From positions 6,372 to 70,371 of the forward strand of contig DASYKM010000095.1 in NCBI GenBank assembly GCA_035995425.1: a stretch of DNA of 64,000 nucleotides, read 5' to 3'. Below, one piece after another: positions 1 through 8,912 of the stretch. Origin of the DNA: CADEED01 sp035995425 (lineage in GTDB: Bacteria > Pseudomonadota > Gammaproteobacteria > Steroidobacterales > Steroidobacteraceae). Within the stretch, counting starts at the first letter, position 1. Every line of letters starts with the position of its first letter. Position numbers and translations under genes: made by a program. Under the pieces are notes generated by a model, which ran no database searches, was not told the DNA's origin, and worked only from the letters and a program-made list of their open reading frames with translations.

Positions 1-269
1 AAACCGCACTAGGCCGCGCGGAAGCGGGCGAAGGATTACTGAGCCTGCGCTACGCGGCGCACGCCGCGGGCGCGCGTTCGGTCATCGCCTCTCTCTGGCC
101 GGTCGAAGATGCCGCCGGAGCCCGCCTCATGGACGACATGTATGCCGATGTGATCGGCCGCGGCGTGTCGCCGGTCGCGGCCATGTCACGCGCGATGCGC
201 AATGGGCGCAAGAGCTGGAACGATCCGGCGCTGTGGGCGGCGTTCGACGTTTCGATCGCCGGGTTCTGA
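1..269 (+). CDS. CHAT-domain protein, C-terminal fragment (5' end outside window)
   Basis: The reading frame is open from base 3 to a TGA at 267-269 and gives about 88 residues of a C-terminus. The peptide runs TALGRAEAGEGLLSLRYAAH, then AGARSVIASLWPVED, and ends WNDPALWAAFDVSIAGF. This is the conserved end of the CHAT caspase-like peptidase fold, where the catalytic Cys of the S-A-C-E-T-A-L motif lies just upstream of TALG and so just outside the window. The W-x-x-P-x-L-W-A-A-F ending is also typical. Many CHAT proteins carry TPR repeats in front of this domain, but none can be seen here. Role not assignable from the fragment. The gene converges on the metalloprotease gene across a strong stem-loop. 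Confidence 0.8.
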   Translation, partial: TALGRAEAGEGLLSLRYAAHAAGARSVIASLWPVEDAAGARLMDDMYADVIGRGVSPVAAMSRAMRNGRKSWNDPALWAAFDVSIAGF

Positions 270-274
270 CGGCC

Positions 275-310
275 TGCCGGGTCGGCCGCTCGTTAGCGGC
301 CGACCCGGCA
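275..310. terminator. Perfect 16-bp stem-loop between convergent genes
   Basis: Arms 275-290 and 295-310 are exact reverse complements around a CGTT tetraloop. The site lies between two convergent stop codons (269 on + and 329 on -), so it probably ends transcripts from both sides. There is no T-run on either flank, so it may act as a blocking or RNA-stabilising hairpin rather than a classical intrinsic terminator. Confidence 0.6.
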
Positions 311-328
311 TGGAAACGCTGCGTTCGC

Positions 329-3070
329 CTACTTGTTCTTGACCTCGTCGAAGAAGAGATCGAAGTTGCTGACTCCCTTCGTCGAGATGTTGAACAGGAA
401 GTTCTCGTACGTGGTGCCGTTGGGGCGCAGTCCGCGTCTACCAAGATCGGTCGGGCCCGGATCGGCAGCGCCCAAGCCTTGCGTCACGCCCACCAGCGCT
501 TCGCCACGCGCCGTCGGTCCCCACTTGAGCGCAATCTTGCCCTGGTCTCCGAGCTCTGCAGTGAAGTAGTTCGGATCGCTGGAGAAGAACTCACTGACAC
601 TGACGAAATGCACCGCGGCCGGCCTCGCGTTGGCATCGACCAGCACCAGGCCCGGATTCCCGAGGAAGCCGGTCGGATCGAGGTCGGCCCAGAGCGGCGA
701 GATTCGCGGTGGCCCGGCCAGGAAGGCGGCCACGCTCGGCTCCCGGCCCTCGTCCCCCGCACCGAACGAGAGGTTGCCGTTCGAGTTGACGAACACCGAG
801 CTGCGCGGCTTGCCCTGGAAATTGAAGGGCCTGCCCAAAGCGACCGGCACCGTTTCGTCGTCGCCGATATCAATCGGCGTGCCACGGTACGTATTGATGT
901 ACAGCGAATAGCGCCCCTTGGTTTCGCCGACGCCGACGAACTGCAGATCCGGGAAGCTCGACACCGCGACCGCCAGCCTGAGGTCGGTGCTGGCCTGGAG
1001 CAACAGGCGTGACAGCAGGCCGTTGCCCCCGTCATCGTCCGTGGCCAACAACTCGCCGGTGTCGGCATCGAAGACGCCGATGACGCTGTCGAGATCGCCG
1101 CGCACCACTTCCACCGCCAGCACATCGCCCGCACGCACGCGGAAGCTGTAGTAGTCCACATCGTCGCGATCCGGCTCGATCACGGTCGCGAACGCGGGAT
1201 TCGCGCTGTCGAACGGCAGATGAAGCAGCGGCGTCGCCTTCTTGATGCTGTCGTTGCGGCGGACCAGCTCGGTCAGATCGATGATCCGGTTCACGCCGTT
1301 GAAGCGCAGTGTGCCGTGCAGGTCATTGGTCTCGTTGGTACCCGCACCGACGAGGTCCTCGTAGATAGCGGGGACGGGAATCGCGCCGCCGATGGCGCCG
1401 CGGAACGCACTGAGGTCGGACTCACTCTCGAATCCGCTCGTGACCGCGCCACCGCAACTGTAGCCAGCCAGACCATCCACGGCGCTCATCGCACCGTAGG
1501 TGATCGAGAAGGGATTGCCGGCAACCGGGCCCAGGAACTCACCGAACTGATTCTTCTTGTTGATCGTGATGGAGAACGTGTTCGCGCCGACGGCGGGGAA
1601 TTCGGGCACGCCCTGCCAGCGTGCGGTGAAGCTGGTCGCCGTTTCCTCGAATGTGACGCTACCGCCGCCGGTGGCGCTGGCATTCAGGTCGTCCCACAAC
1701 CCCGCGATCCGCGGCGGCCCGCTCAAGTGACCAAGCGTCGATTCCGCGAACGCCTCGTCGTTGCGGCCGAAAGTGATGCTGCCGTTGGCATTCACGAACA
1801 ACGAGGTGAAGCGCTGCCCGCAGAAATCGATCGGAAAGCGCGGGAAGATCTCGGCGAAACCATCGTCACCCACCGGCAGCGGCTCACCCGCCAGCGGCAC
1901 GTTGAAGATGACGTTGACGCCGTTGCGCGTGGCGCCCGCCGCTGCCGTCACGGCCGTGAAAGCGCCGGGCGCGTCGCTGTTCGACTCGGTGGCGCCGCTC
2001 GCGAACTCCTCCGGTCCCGGCAGATTCCGCGGCGGCGTCGAGAAGCCGCCGTCGAGGATTCCATCGACATAGACCGCGTACTGCGCGCCGGGCGTCAATC
2101 CGGTGAACCGGTAGGTTCCCACGACTGCGCTCACCGCCGGATCGGTCTCATCGGTGAAATCGCCGGACATCGCCGAGACTGCGTCGAGGAACGGATTGGC
2201 GACGTTGCGCGCGATGACGTTGATGCCCGAGAGCCGCAGGGTGCCGTTGGGAGCCAGGATGCTGCCCGCTACGCTCGCGGTCGTGGCGAGGTAGTTAGGC
2301 TCGGGATACAGCCGCGAGATTGACGACACATCGTCGCGCCCCGGGGTTTCCTCGCCGAACTGCGGGCCGAAGAAGAAGGGATACATGGTCTCGAGCAGCC
2401 CGTTGTTGGCGAAGTCCGCAACGGTCGGCGTCCCGAAGGTGTTGGACGGCGCCGGGCCGCTCGGCTCAGGAGTGCCCACGGCGAGCCCGAGCAGGATTCC
2501 CCCATTGGTCTGGGTATGCGCGAGGTTACCGAAGTGCCCAAACTCGTGAACCATGATGGAAAGCCCGGTTGCTGGATCGGCCGGACTGAACTCCGGACCA
2601 TTCAGGAACGCAGAGCCCTCGGTGATGGTGCAGGTAGCTGGGTCAGCGAACTCGGGGCCGGCGAATCCGAGCACGCCGGAGTCGGCGCCGAACAGGAGCT
2701 CGAAGATGGCGCCGGTGTTGTCATAGACGATGGCGGAGAGACCGTCGGGTGCGGGGGCTTCAAGGAAGGGGAGGAAGTTCGTCTCGTCGACGTCGACCGG
2801 CAGATTGGCGCCCTGCACGTAGCTGATCGTCGCGCTCGCGACGTTTTGCCACTGGCCGAACGAGGTCGCGACGAAAGAATCCGCCTGGGCCTTGGTCAGC
2901 GCGCCGAGGTTACCCAGGTCGGCATTCCAGACGATGTTCCGGCCGCCGTTGGGCCAGAGGAACGGCACGCCGTCTTTGCAGATCTCGAGCGGACCGGTGG
3001 CGTGGGCAGTGGAGATGACGAGCAGCGGCGCCGCCATCATGGCGAGTGCAATTCGTTTGAAAGTGTTCAT
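329..3070 (-). CDS. Secreted metzincin-like metalloprotease with pre-peptidase (PPC) domain
   Basis: A 913-residue exported protein. Residues 1-25 form a signal peptide (K-R, hydrophobic core, A-H-A). A zinc site HEFGHFGNLAH lies at 175-185: H175, H179 and H185 are ligands and E176 the catalytic base. The residue usually Gly in HExxHxxGxxH is Asn here, an accepted variant in metzincins. The middle holds repeated beta-rich segments containing F-V-N-x-N-G-x-(I/L)-(T/S)-F-G near 430 and 760, probably paired beta-sandwich modules. A pre-peptidase C-terminal domain follows at about 635-730 (DDVDYYSFRVRAGD, then the D-D-D-G-G turn). It overlaps the stop of the small secreted gene at 3067 by four bases (ATGA), so the two are translationally coupled. 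Substrate unknown. Confidence 0.8.
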   Translation of the reverse strand: MNTFKRIALAMMAAPLLVISTAHATGPLEICKDGVPFLWPNGGRNIVWNADLGNLGALTKAQADSFVATSFGQWQNVASATISYVQGANLPVDVDETNFLPFLEAPAPDGLSAIVYDNTGAIFELLFGADSGVLGFAGPEFADPATCTITEGSAFLNGPEFSPADPATGLSIMVHEFGHFGNLAHTQTNGGILLGLAVGTPEPSGPAPSNTFGTPTVADFANNGLLETMYPFFFGPQFGEETPGRDDVSSISRLYPEPNYLATTASVAGSILAPNGTLRLSGINVIARNVANPFLDAVSAMSGDFTDETDPAVSAVVGTYRFTGLTPGAQYAVYVDGILDGGFSTPPRNLPGPEEFASGATESNSDAPGAFTAVTAAAGATRNGVNVIFNVPLAGEPLPVGDDGFAEIFPRFPIDFCGQRFTSLFVNANGSITFGRNDEAFAESTLGHLSGPPRIAGLWDDLNASATGGGSVTFEETATSFTARWQGVPEFPAVGANTFSITINKKNQFGEFLGPVAGNPFSITYGAMSAVDGLAGYSCGGAVTSGFESESDLSAFRGAIGGAIPVPAIYEDLVGAGTNETNDLHGTLRFNGVNRIIDLTELVRRNDSIKKATPLLHLPFDSANPAFATVIEPDRDDVDYYSFRVRAGDVLAVEVVRGDLDSVIGVFDADTGELLATDDDGGNGLLSRLLLQASTDLRLAVAVSSFPDLQFVGVGETKGRYSLYINTYRGTPIDIGDDETVPVALGRPFNFQGKPRSSVFVNSNGNLSFGAGDEGREPSVAAFLAGPPRISPLWADLDPTGFLGNPGLVLVDANARPAAVHFVSVSEFFSSDPNYFTAELGDQGKIALKWGPTARGEALVGVTQGLGAADPGPTDLGRRGLRPNGTTYENFLFNISTKGVSNFDLFFDEVKNK

Positions 3071-3657
3071 CGCTTTTCTCCTTGCGTGGCGATGATCGTG
3101 CGCACGCGCGCCGCGAGGTCGGAATATGCAAGCGGGCCTTTTTCCACGTCCGCAGCCAGGCCGGCGTTGTTCAATCGGTTGGCTGTCGGCTGACTCGGGA
3201 TCGACGTGTCGATGTCGAACAGACCTTGCGCCAGTCCCACCGGACTCGAGAGCGCGATGCTGCTCTCGGCGGTGAGGAAGAGCAGGTAGTCCCGCCCACG
3301 TTCGAGGCGAGGCATGTCGCGGAAGAGTGAAAAGTGACGGATGCCGTTGCCTTCCGATTCGGCCTTGAGGCTGCCGATCATTTCGACGTCGGCGTAGGTG
3401 ATGTTCTTGAAGGTTGCAAATTCACCCTTGAAGGTCTCGGTCACCCGTATCCGGTAGATGGTGGTGGCCAGCTGCCCGCCACCGACCTTGACGCTTCCCG
3501 GGCGTACGTCGGTGACCGTTCCCCGAAACACGCGGCCGGCTGACGCCGTCATGTGCCCGAGATCGAAGTGTTTGACGGTGGTTGCGTCCGCGCGGGGAAT
3601 CGATGCGAAGGACGCGGCAATCATTCCGGCGCAGAAAGCTGCACTGATCAGTCTCAT
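3067..3657 (-). CDS. Small secreted protein coupled to the metalloprotease
   Basis: A 196-residue exported protein. I chose the ATG at 3657 because a GAGGGAGA ribosome site sits seven bases upstream and the product then starts with a clean signal peptide (MRLISAAFCAGMIAASFASI ending at A-D-A). An in-frame upstream start at 3717 would add 20 charged residues. The body has the pattern F-R-G-T-V-T-D-V, then TTIYRIRVTETFKG, then R-D-Y-L-L-F-L and VGLAQGLFDID. From memory this pattern recurs in small secreted proteins next to matrixin-type proteases. A role as chaperone, inhibitor or targeting partner of the downstream enzyme is inference from the ATGA coupling and shared export. No catalytic motif visible. 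Confidence 0.7.
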   Translation of the reverse strand: MRLISAAFCAGMIAASFASIPRADATTVKHFDLGHMTASAGRVFRGTVTDVRPGSVKVGGGQLATTIYRIRVTETFKGEFATFKNITYADVEMIGSLKAESEGNGIRHFSLFRDMPRLERGRDYLLFLTAESSIALSSPVGLAQGLFDIDTSIPSQPTANRLNNAGLAADVEKGPLAYSDLAARVRTIIATQGEKR

Positions 3658-3945
3658 ATTCAATCTCCCTCGCTTACGTTCGGCGCGGCGCAGAGGAGAG
3701 TGAGCAGCTCCACTCACTCGAATGAGCCGGGCGAACTAGCTTATTAGTGGAATGTACGTACGGTGTGATCTCGAGATCGAGCGGATGCGCGAACCCATGG
3801 AGCTGAGCCAGCGGGGGGCGATCCTTCGCCTCTTGGTTCGAAAGACTCTGGCGCTCCCTGCCACGGCGCGAGCATCCAGCACCGCGCGTTAGATAGTCAA
3901 GCGCGCGCTGCTACGCGTTGCACTAAAAAAAAGCGGTGTAGGAAT
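3658..3945. other. Intergenic stretch, 288 bp
   Basis: This is the 5' flank of the secreted-protein/metalloprotease operon (minus strand) and the 3' flank of the S41 peptidase gene, also minus. It is less GC-rich than its neighbours. It holds a 7-bp inverted repeat GAGTGAG/CTCACTC (3698-3704 and 3713-3719) in the probable leader of the operon. I see no convincing ORF, tRNA or terminator. Confidence 0.4.
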
Positions 3946-5247
3946 TTACTGGCCGCCTCGCGCGTGGCGCAGTGCTTCTTCAAGTGCATCGGCGGCCGGC
4001 ACGTTGATGTCCGGCTGGACTCCCGTGCCTTCCCAGTCCAACTTGGTCACCGGGTCCATGAAGCGGCCGAACGGCACTCCGATGAAGAAGTGGTCGTCGA
4101 TACGATGTGGCGCCACGGGATGGGCGCCCCCACCGCTGGCCTCACCGACCAGCGTCGCTCGCTTGAGATTCTTCAGGGCGAAGCTGAACAGTTCTGCCGA
4201 CGAGAACGTCCGCTTCGATGTCAGGAGGTAGACTGGCTTGCCGATAAACTTTTTGCCCGGCACATACGCATAGGTCCATCTCTGTTCGGTGGCGTCCTTC
4301 CCGCGATCGTAGTCGTCACCCAGATGCGCCGGTTCTTCGAATAGATAGCTGCCGAGCAACACGGCCATGGGCGGAGAGCCGCCCCAGTTCTCCCGCAGGT
4401 CGATGATGAGTGCGTCGCTGTCGGCGAGGAAATTCATGGCCGCGATCGCAGTCGGCGCGCAAAACTCCGGCTCCGCAAGGAAGTTGAGTTTCAGATAGCC
4501 GATGTTCGGACTGAGGTGTTCCGCCTTCTCGAAACCGCAGTTGGCGGCGGCGAGACTCTTCGGATCGGACTGCGGGCGCGCATTCGGGCCCGGATCGGGC
4601 GGCGCGTCTTTGGCGAAATACCGCAACCTGAAGTGCTTGTCGCCGCTCATCGCCTTCAAGTCGTCGGAGACACGGATCTCGAAAATTCCGCCGTCGGTAA
4701 TGCCCCGATACTCGCCACGCTTTTGCAGCGCCTTGAGTTTCCCGGCAATCGTCTTCGCAACATCCGGAAACACGTAGTACTGCTCGATCAGCTTCGCCGT
4801 CTCCGCGATGACCCGGCCGCGATGGGCTTCGTCCAATTCGATTTCGGTGAAATTGGGGTCGATCGCCCAGAAGCCCAGCAAGGACAGATGCTCGAGGTTG
4901 TCAGGCTTGACCACGAGAGTGGCCGACAGACGCGTCTGCCCCGCCCTCTCTTTGACCTGGAATCCCATCCACAGCTTTCCGCTGCCTTCGATGCTCACCA
5001 ACTCGTAGCCGCCCGTGCGCGCACGAGTGTCCATCTCTTCGTCAACGTGGATCCACGGTGCATGCGCATTCGCGAAAGATTCGACTCTTCCCCGATCGCC
5101 GCTGTTGAACGCGTCGAGGTACGCTCCCAACGCGTGTCCGGCCGGCGTGTCGGGAATGGGCGGCGACGTTGCATCGGCGAGCGCGGGACTCGCCAGGACG
5201 AATAGCAAGGCGCAAATTCGGAGCCCAAGAACCTTTGGTGAAATCAT
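3946..5247 (-). CDS. S41-family peptidase, exported
   Basis: A 433-residue protein starting MISPKVLGLRICALLF, a signal peptide cleaved near A-L-A-D-A. Residues 25-130 resemble the DUF3471-like segment often preceding such enzymes. An IRBP-type N-terminal helical part follows (LIEQYYVFPD, then a G-G-I-F-E-I-R-V-S-D-D-L stretch). The catalytic tail-protease core has IIDLRENWGGSP and RTFSSAELFSFALK; S349 (or S350) in TFSSAE is the nucleophile. No PDZ domain is evident, as in tricorn/IRBP-like members. The family cleaves C-terminal regions or peptides; being exported, this one likely acts in the periplasm. Upstream in-frame starts would extend it 64 residues into the GGDEF-EAL gene, so they were not used. 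Confidence 0.85.
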   Translation of the reverse strand: MISPKVLGLRICALLFVLASPALADATSPPIPDTPAGHALGAYLDAFNSGDRGRVESFANAHAPWIHVDEEMDTRARTGGYELVSIEGSGKLWMGFQVKERAGQTRLSATLVVKPDNLEHLSLLGFWAIDPNFTEIELDEAHRGRVIAETAKLIEQYYVFPDVAKTIAGKLKALQKRGEYRGITDGGIFEIRVSDDLKAMSGDKHFRLRYFAKDAPPDPGPNARPQSDPKSLAAANCGFEKAEHLSPNIGYLKLNFLAEPEFCAPTAIAAMNFLADSDALIIDLRENWGGSPPMAVLLGSYLFEEPAHLGDDYDRGKDATEQRWTYAYVPGKKFIGKPVYLLTSKRTFSSAELFSFALKNLKRATLVGEASGGGAHPVAPHRIDDHFFIGVPFGRFMDPVTKLDWEGTGVQPDINVPAADALEEALRHARGGQ

Positions 5248-5339
5248 TTCGCCACGCAGCTCAATCGCGGTCGTAGAGGCCGGTGCGAAATCATACCTGC
5301 CATCTGGCACGCGCAGGGATTCAGCGCTGCTCCGGCTCG

Positions 5340-8021
5340 TCAATCCACAACCAGGGCGAGCGATCCTCGGCGCTTCTCGCGCTGCGCGGCATGCACCGGC
5401 GCAGGCAGCTTCTGCGAAAGTTGCAGCAGCTCCTGGCACTTCTCAGGCAGGCGCTTCAGCAGCAACAGCAAGTCGCCACTGGGAACCGGGCGGGAAAACA
5501 GATAGCCCTGAAGTGAGATCGCGCGATGCGGCAGCAGCATGGCGAATTGCTCGAGCCGCTCGACACCCTCGGCGGTCACCTCGAGACCGAGGCCGCGACA
5601 CAGCGCAATGGTCGCGCGGGCAATGGATGCGGTGCGCGCGCTGTCCTCGATGCCCGAGATCAGGCTTCGATCGAGCTTGACGCGTGTGAGCGGCAGCTGC
5701 TGCAGCGACGCCAGCGAAGAATATCCGGTGCCGAAGTCATCGAGGGCAATGGCGACTCCGATGCTGCGCAGCTGATCGAGTGTCTTGATGGTGTGGGACC
5801 CGGTCTGCAGGACGGACTCGGTGAGCTCGAGTTCGACGCAGCGCGCGGGCAACTCGAACTCCTCGAGCAACTGCTCGACCTTGCTCACGAATCGATAGTC
5901 CAGGAATTGTCGCGGCGACACATTGATGGCGACTCGCGCGCCGGGCCACGCGCCCCGATGCCATTGGGCCGCGGTCTGGATGGCCGTGCGCAGTACCCAA
6001 TCGCTGATCTCGACGATGAGCCCGGACTCCTCCGCCACGGCGAGGAATTCGTCGGGCGAGCGGAAGCTGCCATCGGGCGTGCGCCAGCGAATCAGCGCTT
6101 CGACCAACTCCACGTCGAGCGTCTGCAGGTTCACCAGGGGCTGATAGAACAACTCGAACTCGCCGTTCTGGATGGCACGCCGCAATCTCTGCTCGATGGC
6201 AAATTTCGCCGAAGCGGTGGTCAACAGTTCCGGCGTGAAGATGGCGAGCTGGCTGCGCCCGAGCGCCTTGGCGCGAAACAGCGCCGCGTCCGCGGCACGC
6301 AACAAAGCTTCGGCATCCTGTTCATGATCGGGGAATACGCTGACGCCAACGCTCACGCTCACGATGACCTCGCGATCGTCAACCTGCAGCGGGCTTTCGA
6401 AAGAGCGAACGATGGCGGCGCCGAAGAGCACGATGTCCTCGGCGCCGTCGCCGCCCTGGTGCACGATCGTGAATTCATCGCCACCGAGCCTGGCGGCGAA
6501 TCCGCGGCCGCGCGCGATTTCCTCGAGTCGGCGCGCAATTGCGATGAGGACGCGATCTCCGTAGGAATGCCCGAGGCTGTCGTTGAGCGTCTTGAAGTTG
6601 TCGATGTCGAGGAAGAAGACCCCGACGCGCTCGCGCGACACGCGTGCGCGTTCCAGGCTTTCATTCAGCGCGACGAACAACTGCCTGCGGTTGGCGACGC
6701 CGGTGAGCGGATCCCGTTCGGCGAGGTCCTGCAACTGGCGGGTACGTTCCTCGACTTTGGCTTCGAGCCTATGGTGGGCATCGAGCGTGGCGGCGCGCGC
6801 CACGGCAAGCTGCCCGGCCATCGAATTGAAAGCCACGGCCAGGGCATCGAGCTCGCGAATGCCGCCGTTGGCGACGACACGCGTATTGCCACCTCGTGCC
6901 AGTCGGTTGGTGGCGGCGATCATTCGCCGCACCGGTCGCACGATGCTGAAGATCGTCACGAAGCAGATGTAAGACAGCACGACGAGCACCGCGGCGCTCA
7001 TCCAGGCCACGAGCGAGCCGTTGGGTTTGGCGAATGGCACGGGCTTGCGCACGGGTGCGTTTACCAAGTGGCTCGCCTTCGGAGGCTGCGACTCGATGAT
7101 GAAACTGGAAGGCAGCAGCGAGGCCAGCTTCCGCGACTCGCGTGCGAAGGAGTCGCCGGCGGCGATTCGCCGCGCCTCGTTGTGCACCAGTGCGACTCGC
7201 GCGCCCACCAGCAAGGCCAGGTCGTCACTCATTCCCTGGTACCACTCCGGTCCCTGCGACCGGCGCAGCATGTTTTTCTCGTCGCGCAGCGTTTCCGCCA
7301 CGGCTCGTTCCGCATTCTCAAGCGGGCTGACTGTGGACGCATCGCCGGCGTCGAAAACGCCGGGGGTGGTGGCGGCGGCGCGGAGATCGTCGAGCCGTGC
7401 GCGGACATCGAGCAACGGCTGCGCAGCAACCACCCGACCGAGAATCTTCCAGGCGCGATCGATCGATTTTCTGGCGCGCGTATCCATGCCCGAGAGCACG
7501 CTCGAATACTGAGTGAGAAGTTCGTGGCGCACGCGTGCGGACTGCAGCAATGCTTCGGCACTTCGCTTGTGCGTATTGATGAGGCGCGGCAACGGCTGAT
7601 TCGACGCCTGACTACTGCTCCGGCCCTGGCCAAACAACCGGTCGAGTGCGGCGCGCGCACTCCCATAGCGCGCCGCCGAGGTGCGTGAGTCCGCCTCGGC
7701 GTGCTCGTGAACTGCGCGATCGAACCGCCCCACCGCGACCGCCAGTTCCGCGGACGTGACGATCTGCTGTGCACGGCCCACCGACTCGCGCAGGGTGTTG
7801 ATCGCTTCCGAGTCGTGCGCGCTTCGCTCCAGCTCCACGTTGCGCTGCTGGTCGAGGACGGCGACGCCGTTTTCGACGATGACATTGGCGGCGGCCGCGA
7901 GGGCCGCCACGGACGCGAACGCGACAATGAGTCGCGGCGTAATGCCGACACTGCCTAGCGTGAGCCACCCTTTCAGGCGGACGTACTGGCGTTTGAACAG
8001 ATTTCCGGGCGTCCTGAACAT
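5340..8021 (-). CDS. Membrane GGDEF-EAL protein (c-di-GMP synthesis/hydrolysis)
   Basis: An 893-residue inner-membrane signalling protein. An N-terminal transmembrane helix (about 28-50) is followed by a long, mostly helical periplasmic region, then a second helix near 340-360 (VAWMSAAVLVVLSYICFVTI). A HAMP domain (IVRPVRRMIAATNRLARGG) and a coiled linker lead to a GGDEF domain with intact LGGDEF at about 513, and an EAL domain with VELVEALIRW at about 640, loop DDFGTGYSS and a terminal LQGYLFSRP. Both active-site signatures are complete, so either activity is possible. The product-inhibition RxxD site five residues before GGDEF reads RGRG, so I-site feedback is probably absent. The periplasmic part matches no sensor I recognise. 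Confidence 0.9.
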   Translation of the reverse strand: MFRTPGNLFKRQYVRLKGWLTLGSVGITPRLIVAFASVAALAAAANVIVENGVAVLDQQRNVELERSAHDSEAINTLRESVGRAQQIVTSAELAVAVGRFDRAVHEHAEADSRTSAARYGSARAALDRLFGQGRSSSQASNQPLPRLINTHKRSAEALLQSARVRHELLTQYSSVLSGMDTRARKSIDRAWKILGRVVAAQPLLDVRARLDDLRAAATTPGVFDAGDASTVSPLENAERAVAETLRDEKNMLRRSQGPEWYQGMSDDLALLVGARVALVHNEARRIAAGDSFARESRKLASLLPSSFIIESQPPKASHLVNAPVRKPVPFAKPNGSLVAWMSAAVLVVLSYICFVTIFSIVRPVRRMIAATNRLARGGNTRVVANGGIRELDALAVAFNSMAGQLAVARAATLDAHHRLEAKVEERTRQLQDLAERDPLTGVANRRQLFVALNESLERARVSRERVGVFFLDIDNFKTLNDSLGHSYGDRVLIAIARRLEEIARGRGFAARLGGDEFTIVHQGGDGAEDIVLFGAAIVRSFESPLQVDDREVIVSVSVGVSVFPDHEQDAEALLRAADAALFRAKALGRSQLAIFTPELLTTASAKFAIEQRLRRAIQNGEFELFYQPLVNLQTLDVELVEALIRWRTPDGSFRSPDEFLAVAEESGLIVEISDWVLRTAIQTAAQWHRGAWPGARVAINVSPRQFLDYRFVSKVEQLLEEFELPARCVELELTESVLQTGSHTIKTLDQLRSIGVAIALDDFGTGYSSLASLQQLPLTRVKLDRSLISGIEDSARTASIARATIALCRGLGLEVTAEGVERLEQFAMLLPHRAISLQGYLFSRPVPSGDLLLLLKRLPEKCQELLQLSQKLPAPVHAAQREKRRGSLALVVD

Positions 8022-8228
8022 GAGCGTCGGGCCGAACCGCCCCCTTGGAAACTCTCTTATTCCTTCGCGTGAGATTCCATGAAAGCAGAGGTCAGTGTGC
8101 CTGTGCCGTTCACGCTTTCCTGTAGGTGGATTCTGATCCTGGGCTTCATGGGTCTGCCTAATAGGCGGGGGCCGGATGTCTTTCTTGCCGACAGTGTTTG
8201 CGTGCCATTGCCGGGAAAGTAGCGCGCA

Positions 8229-8912
8229 ATGTCAAAAGCACGAGCGCGCGGGCACAGGGTCGAACTCCCGCCCACCGAAACATTCCTGCCGCCGAAACTG
8301 ACGCTGCCCGCGCTGCGCGAGGCTGCGGCGCATTGCCGCGGTTGTCGTTTGTATCTCCATGCCACGCAGACCGTGTTCGGTGAAGGAGCAGCGCATGCCC
8401 GAATCATGTTGGTAGGCGAGCAGCCCGGCGATCGCGAAGATCTGACGGGACATCCATTCGTCGGGCCAGCCGGGCAATTGCTCGACGAGGCGCTGGCCGA
8501 TGCTGGAGTCGAGCGCCGTCAGGTCTACGTAACCAACACGGTCAAGCATTTCAATTTCGAACCGCGCGGCAAATTCCGCCTGCACAAGCGTCCGCCGGTG
8601 AGCTCCATCAAGGCTTGCATGCCCTGGTTGAAGGCCGAGCTCGCGGCCGTGAAGCCGGCGGTGGTCGTGCTGCTGGGCGCCACCGCGGCGCAGGCAATCT
8701 TCGGCGCAAAATTCCGCATCACGCGCGAGCGCGGCAAGGTGCTCGCGCACGAGCTCGCGCCGGTCGTGATCGCCACGCTGCATCCTTCCGCGATCCTGCG
8801 CGCCCCCGACGAGTCCGCGCGAGCCGAAGGGCGCGCAGCCCTGATAGCCGACCTCAAGTTAGCCGCACGCGCGGCTCGCAAAGCAAGCCTCAGCGATCGA
8901 AGCGGATCGTGA
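8229..8912 (+). CDS. UdgX-type uracil-DNA glycosylase (family 4-like)
   Basis: A 227-residue protein of the uracil-DNA glycosylase superfamily. Residues 63-68 are GEQPGD followed by RED, then HPFVGPAG; HPSAILRA is at 185-192. The segment 114-122 reads GKFRLHKRP, matching the KRRIH(K/T)xP R-loop that defines UdgX, whose His (H119 here) forms a covalent bond with the deoxyribose after uracil release. Fe-S ligands C36, C39 and C130 are present; the fourth family-4 cysteine is replaced by H107 in NTVKHF, which is also the UdgX pattern. Known UdgX proteins become irreversibly linked to uracil-containing DNA; activity here is inferred. The gene overlaps the PagL-like gene tail to tail by 23 bp. Confidence 0.85.
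   Translation: MSKARARGHRVELPPTETFLPPKLTLPALREAAAHCRGCRLYLHATQTVFGEGAAHARIMLVGEQPGDREDLTGHPFVGPAGQLLDEALADAGVERRQVYVTNTVKHFNFEPRGKFRLHKRPPVSSIKACMPWLKAELAAVKPAVVVLLGATAAQAIFGAKFRITRERGKVLAHELAPVVIATLHPSAILRAPDESARAEGRAALIADLKLAARAARKASLSDRSGS

Noticed and set aside
329..1161. Long open frames on the opposite strand of the metalloprotease gene
   Set aside because: They have Arg/Ala-rich shadow composition typical of GC-rich antisense frames and no domain features.
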